From Eudoraea adriatica DSM 19308 (GTDB lineage: Bacteria > Bacteroidota > Bacteroidia > Flavobacteriales > Flavobacteriaceae): a stretch of DNA of 64,000 nucleotides. This document shows, piece after piece, positions 60,923 through 64,000 of this stretch. Position numbers and translations under genes: made by a program. Below the pieces are notes generated by a model. The model ran no database searches and was not told the DNA's origin. It worked only from the letters and a program-made list of their open reading frames with translations. The stretch covers positions 640,251 through 704,250 of the forward strand of contig NZ_KB907547.1 in assembly GCF_000382125.1 (NCBI RefSeq), given 5' to 3'. Position 1 is the stretch's first letter. Each line of letters begins with the position of its first letter.

Positions 60923-61810
60923 ATGATCTTAGTTCAAATATTTTTTGCATCCCTGGTAATAGGCCCAATAGTATGGGGGATAGTCAATTGGCTAAAATAC
61001 AAAGGTCTTAACGCTCCTAAAGTTGCGATCCACTACCCTACTATGATTAATTCTGCCGTATTTTTTGCACTGGCATTCAATATAATTTTCTTTCTGCAAG
61101 AGGTATTTCTTGTTCTTGGCAAAAAGGCGCTTGGCCTGCAATCTTTTCTATACCATAACAATCATACCTGGGTGGGAGAACATCCCATGGCTTCATTGAT
61201 GCAGGGTTCAGGGGCGCTGGCAATTTTCTTAATCGGATTGATCTGTTTGGTCATTTTTCATTTTATTCGAAACTCCGGAAGTATTTGGAAACTATTCGTA
61301 TTGTGGATGGCTTTTCATGGACTTATACAATCTATTCCTCAGGTGATAATCGGGTATTTAAACCCGGGCACCGATGTGGGTGAGGCGCTTGTAGGATATT
61401 TGAAACTAAGTGAACCCCTGCTGATAATCCTGGCAATAGTAAGTGCCATTGCTATGGCTTTGCTATGTATTTGGTTTAGCAAACATCTGCTGGAATTTGC
61501 TCCCGTTGATGCCGTTTTAAACAATCCCAAAGTGAAGCTGAAGTATGTTCGGTATATCGCCGTAGGAGCAGCTATTATAGGCAGCATTTTAGTTGTGCCA
61601 TTTAGAATTCTTCCAATGGGCCAGGCGGTTACTCCTTTTATCGTCTCCGCTTTTTCAATCCCCTGGATATGGGCTGCCGCAGCTCCTAGCAGACCCATAA
61701 GACATATTCCCAACAGAATAAATGAGAAAGTATATTGGAGTCCTGTCCTATTGCTTCTGCTGCTTTTGATTTTCTTTAGATGGGCCCTCGTGCCCGGGGT
61801 GGAGTTTTAA
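60923..61810 (+). CDS. Polytopic membrane protein of unknown function
   Basis: 295 residues with seven to eight membrane helices, the first at 1-20 (M-I-L-V-Q-I-F-F-A-S-L-V-I-G-P-I-V-W). Polar loop H-N-N-H-T-W-V-G-E-H-P-M-A-S-L-M-Q near 80 and A-F-H-G-L-I-Q-S-I-P-Q-V near 130 carry the only conserved-looking charged residues in the membrane region. No known family was recognised, though the arrangement resembles small bacterial transport or intramembrane enzymes. A separate short frame from ATG 60886 overlaps the start out of frame and is not preferred. Confidence 0.6.
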   Translation: MILVQIFFASLVIGPIVWGIVNWLKYKGLNAPKVAIHYPTMINSAVFFALAFNIIFFLQEVFLVLGKKALGLQSFLYHNNHTWVGEHPMASLMQGSGALAIFLIGLICLVIFHFIRNSGSIWKLFVLWMAFHGLIQSIPQVIIGYLNPGTDVGEALVGYLKLSEPLLIILAIVSAIAMALLCIWFSKHLLEFAPVDAVLNNPKVKLKYVRYIAVGAAIIGSILVVPFRILPMGQAVTPFIVSAFSIPWIWAAAAPSRPIRHIPNRINEKVYWSPVLLLLLLLIFFRWALVPGVEF

Positions 61811-61924
61811 TAGATTGTACCGGTTTATGGTAAAGTGTAAAAACCCCTTCTTATACTAAGATCTTCTTTCTAAAAACCATAGATTTTTAATTGTTTGCAT
61901 TTAACCATAGTCATTCACAAATGA

Positions 61925-62128
61925 TTAATTTGAAATGTCTTTAATGCGCGGTGCGATTCGTAAATAAAACCCCGTAAATTTATTGAAGAATTTATAGAAG
62001 TCATGATTGACCGCATCAATTAAATATACCTTTGGTGGTTTATACGTTTTAAAAGGAAGAAAGGTCTCCTTATCCGGCGAACCGAAATGTTCATGAATCC
62101 TTTTAGTACAGATATAACAGGTTGGCAT
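61925..62128 (-). CDS. Possible small protein or gene fragment
   Basis: 67 residues, divergent from the DUF4421 gene. The sequence reads like protein (Y-K-P-P-K-V-Y-L-I-D-A-V-N-H-D-F-Y-K-F-F), with C-x2-C at the N-terminus (P-T-C-Y-I-C-T-K). No family is recognised. It could be a remnant of a longer gene or a chance frame in a 335-bp spacer, hence the low score. Confidence 0.25.
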   Translation of the reverse strand: MPTCYICTKRIHEHFGSPDKETFLPFKTYKPPKVYLIDAVNHDFYKFFNKFTGFYLRIAPRIKDISN

Positions 62129-62145
62129 TAATTCCTTATAAATAA

Positions 62146-63204
62146 ATGAAGAGAGAAGTCATTTTAAGAAATATTATACTAACAGCATTAGTCTCAATAT
62201 GTACTTTCATTTCTGGTTGGGCACAACAGAATGATAGTCTTCTTGTAAAAATTGAGGATGGATGGATTGAAAAAATGGATGATAAGATAGCAATAGATGT
62301 CTCATTAAACAATTCGTATGAAATATTTGAAGTAAAGACGGTAGACACTAAATATATTCTTCACCCTAATACTGCAGCGAATCTTCGTTTCAACGTTAAT
62401 TATAAATTTATTTCACTTGGTTTTCAATTTGCGCCTGATTTTATACCCGGTAATGGAGATGAGTATTTAAAAGGTGATACAAAATCATTTGAGTTAAGAA
62501 CCGCTTTAATTTTTAAACATTGGTTTACCGACCTTTCATATTCAAAAGTAAAAGGATACTATCTTGAAAATTCGGATGATTTTATCACTCTTTTAAAGGA
62601 CGATCCCTATATTCAATTTCCTGACTTAAATTATTATGGTTTTGCCATTACAACCGGTTATTCAAGTAACTCAAAATTTTCACTTAGAAGTTTAACATCT
62701 CAAACTGAACGACAATTAAGAAGTGCCGGAAGTTTCATTCCGTCTATTAACTTACGATACTTTGTAATCGATGATAAATCATCGGGTTTGAGCACACAAA
62801 AATCAAATAATTTCGAATCGAGTATTGGGCCTGGCTATGTACATACCTTTGTAAGTAGAGAGAAGTTCTATTTCTCATTGGGTTTAATGGCCAGAATAGG
62901 TTATCTAAACACTAAGTTGACTACCCGACTACCTGATGGAGATTTAACTACAAATCAGGACAATTTTATATTTCGCTGGGATGGCAAAGTTGGTTTAGGT
63001 TATAATGGTAAACGTTATTATACCGGTATATATTCAACTATTTCGGGAACTGAATATAGACAAGAGAATACTACTGTGATGAATTTTGAAACAAGGCTTT
63101 TCTATCACCTTTTTCTGGGAATACGGCTCTCCGCTCCAGGTTATTTAGAACGAAAGACTAATAGAATTGAAAAACTATTTCAAAATCAAAATGATTCAAA
63201 CTAA
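62146..63204 (+). CDS. DUF4421 family outer-membrane protein
   Basis: 352 residues with a signal peptide (about 1-25, ending SGWAQ). The mature part has the DUF4421 plan: L-R-F-N-V-N-Y-K-F-I-S-L-G-F-Q-F-A-P-D-F-I-P-G near 80, F-K-H-W-F-T-D-L-S-Y near 122 and G-F-A-I-T-T-G-Y near 163, all short aromatic-ended beta strands of a barrel. Members are found across Bacteroidota, with no known substrate. It is AT-rich, like the next gene and the transposase beyond. Confidence 0.85.
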   Translation: MKREVILRNIILTALVSICTFISGWAQQNDSLLVKIEDGWIEKMDDKIAIDVSLNNSYEIFEVKTVDTKYILHPNTAANLRFNVNYKFISLGFQFAPDFIPGNGDEYLKGDTKSFELRTALIFKHWFTDLSYSKVKGYYLENSDDFITLLKDDPYIQFPDLNYYGFAITTGYSSNSKFSLRSLTSQTERQLRSAGSFIPSINLRYFVIDDKSSGLSTQKSNNFESSIGPGYVHTFVSREKFYFSLGLMARIGYLNTKLTTRLPDGDLTTNQDNFIFRWDGKVGLGYNGKRYYTGIYSTISGTEYRQENTTVMNFETRLFYHLFLGIRLSAPGYLERKTNRIEKLFQNQNDSN

Positions 63205-63319
63205 TAATACCAATGCCAACGGTCAACTAAGACAAATCGTTTAAAATCAAAAATATGGCGGATATTAAACCTCACTGGAAAAATAAATTACTGGATTTTA
63301 AATCATTAACGGAATTTAT

Positions 63320-63676
63320 ATGTTAACAGATATCAATCCGAAATTACCGATGCGCGACAAAAATGTCACAAGAGAATTCTACTCAAATCAATTGGGGTTT
63401 AATCAATTTGGAAGTGCTGATTTTGATGGCTATTTGATGATGGAAAAAGAAAAAATTCAAATTCACTTTTTTGAATTTAAAGAACTTGACCCAAAAGAGA
63501 ATTATGGGCAAGTTTATATTAGGACTGACAACATTGACGAATTTTACAAATCATTATTGGAAAAACAGACTGAAATTCATCCGAATGGAAAACTGGAAAT
63601 CAAACCTTGGGGGCAAAAGGAATTTTCAATTCTTGACCCAGACAGCAACCTATTGACATTCGGACAAAATATTTAA
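63320..63676 (+). CDS. VOC / bleomycin-resistance-like protein
   Basis: 118 residues. Typical of the small bleomycin-resistance-type VOC family: L-P-M-R-D-K-N-V-T-R-E-F-Y-S-N-Q-L-G-F near 10, I-Q-I-H-F-F-E-F near 51, V-Y-I-R-T-D-N-I-D-E-F-Y near 68 and G-Q-K-E-F-S-I-L-D-P-D-S-N-L near 100. It could bind a drug or small molecule, but sequestration of an antibiotic is only inference from the family. It sits beside a transposon. Confidence 0.85.
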   Translation: MLTDINPKLPMRDKNVTREFYSNQLGFNQFGSADFDGYLMMEKEKIQIHFFEFKELDPKENYGQVYIRTDNIDEFYKSLLEKQTEIHPNGKLEIKPWGQKEFSILDPDSNLLTFGQNI

Positions 63677-63721
63677 AAAAACGAACCACCAACAAAGAAC
63701 TGAGTTAAAATCCAAAGGAAA

Positions 63722-64000
63722 TTAACTTAAATTCGAGACATAGTTTTCATCATAAGATAATCCTGATTTAGCTACTGCAAAAGCCTGTTTTAAGAGCTTA
63801 TTAATCACTGCTATTAGGGCCAATTTTTTACTTTTCCCCTTAGCTACAATTCTTTCATATAATTCACGACAAGCCTTGTTATATTTACAGGCAGAGAAAG
63901 CACATAAAAAGAGTAGGTTTCTAAGTTTTTGATTACCCATTTTACTAATTCGGCTTTTACCTCTAACAGAGGATCCAGACATACGTATAGTAGGTGTAGT
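63722..64000 (-). mobile_element. IS110-family transposase, C-terminal part (5' end outside window)
   Basis: The frame is open to the right end of the window (T-T-P-T-I-R, then M-S-G-S-S-V-R-G). The IS116/IS110/IS902 C-terminal domain is clear: S-S-V-R-G-K-S-R-I-S-K-M-G-N-Q-K-L-R-N-L-L, then Y-N-K-A-C-R-E-L-Y-E-R-I-V-A-K-G-K-S-K-K-L-A. The catalytic Ser lies in this region. The N-terminal DEDD nuclease domain is outside. The element boundaries cannot be defined here. Confidence 0.9.

Overview
The window looks like chromosome of a marine-type Bacteroidota, most likely Flavobacteriia. Evidence: AT-rich intergenic DNA, -7 boxes of the TAnnTTTG type, many signal peptides ending in A-Q or S-Q, DUF6090, DUF4421 and DUF1593 proteins, a BspA-like lipoprotein, a LytTR regulator and an AraC regulator with a membrane-spanning N-terminus. 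No rRNA, tRNA or CRISPR array was found. The species cannot be named from this sequence.

Layout. 1-5.4 kb: end of an M1 aminopeptidase, a YegP-like protein, a TPR adenylate cyclase with two small secreted paralogs, and a 42-residue membrane protein. 5.5-14.3 kb: a sugar-utilisation locus (DUF4440 lipoprotein, TPR protein, Tat-exported gluconate-dehydrogenase-type subunit 3, GMC flavoprotein, GH92 glycosidase, DASS anion symporter, VOC protein). 14.5-26.9 kb: SDR oxidoreductase, a DUF6090 gene, FadL-like porin, AraC regulator, Lnt-like acyltransferase, TlpA-like thioredoxin, and a PQQ alcohol dehydrogenase fused to cytochrome c. 27-36.6 kb: three more DUF6090 genes, a HupE/PPIase pair, a YiiX-like hydrolase, and a LytTR regulator followed by a candidate operator and a secreted cupin protein. 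36.6-61 kb: a repeat-rich accessory zone with hairpin repeats, six further DUF6090 genes, a BspA-like lipoprotein, a ferredoxin-cyclase-globin fusion, alpha-carbonic anhydrase and HemG. 61-64 kb: membrane proteins, a VOC protein and the end of an IS110 transposase.

The most unusual theme is DUF6090. Ten intact genes and at least four remnants share nearly the same first ~50 codons, and many also share ~45 bp of upstream leader, while their C-terminal parts are unrelated in sequence. The same leader plus start region also sits at the front of the quinoprotein dehydrogenase. One DUF6090 gene carries a SusF/SusE-like C-terminal domain. Three copies carry the same in-frame 30-bp insert. Two copies on opposite strands share a 97-bp insert that duplicates the start. 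The leader and first codons therefore behave like a mobile 5' cassette.

The second highlight is one 444-residue protein joining a [2Fe-2S] ferredoxin, a class III nucleotide cyclase with unusual substrate-selecting residues, and a flavohemoglobin-like globin. It is a good candidate for a redox or gas sensor that makes a cyclic nucleotide. The third is a tandem array of ~145-bp units whose hairpin stems covary, with a lipoprotein gene lying inside the array.
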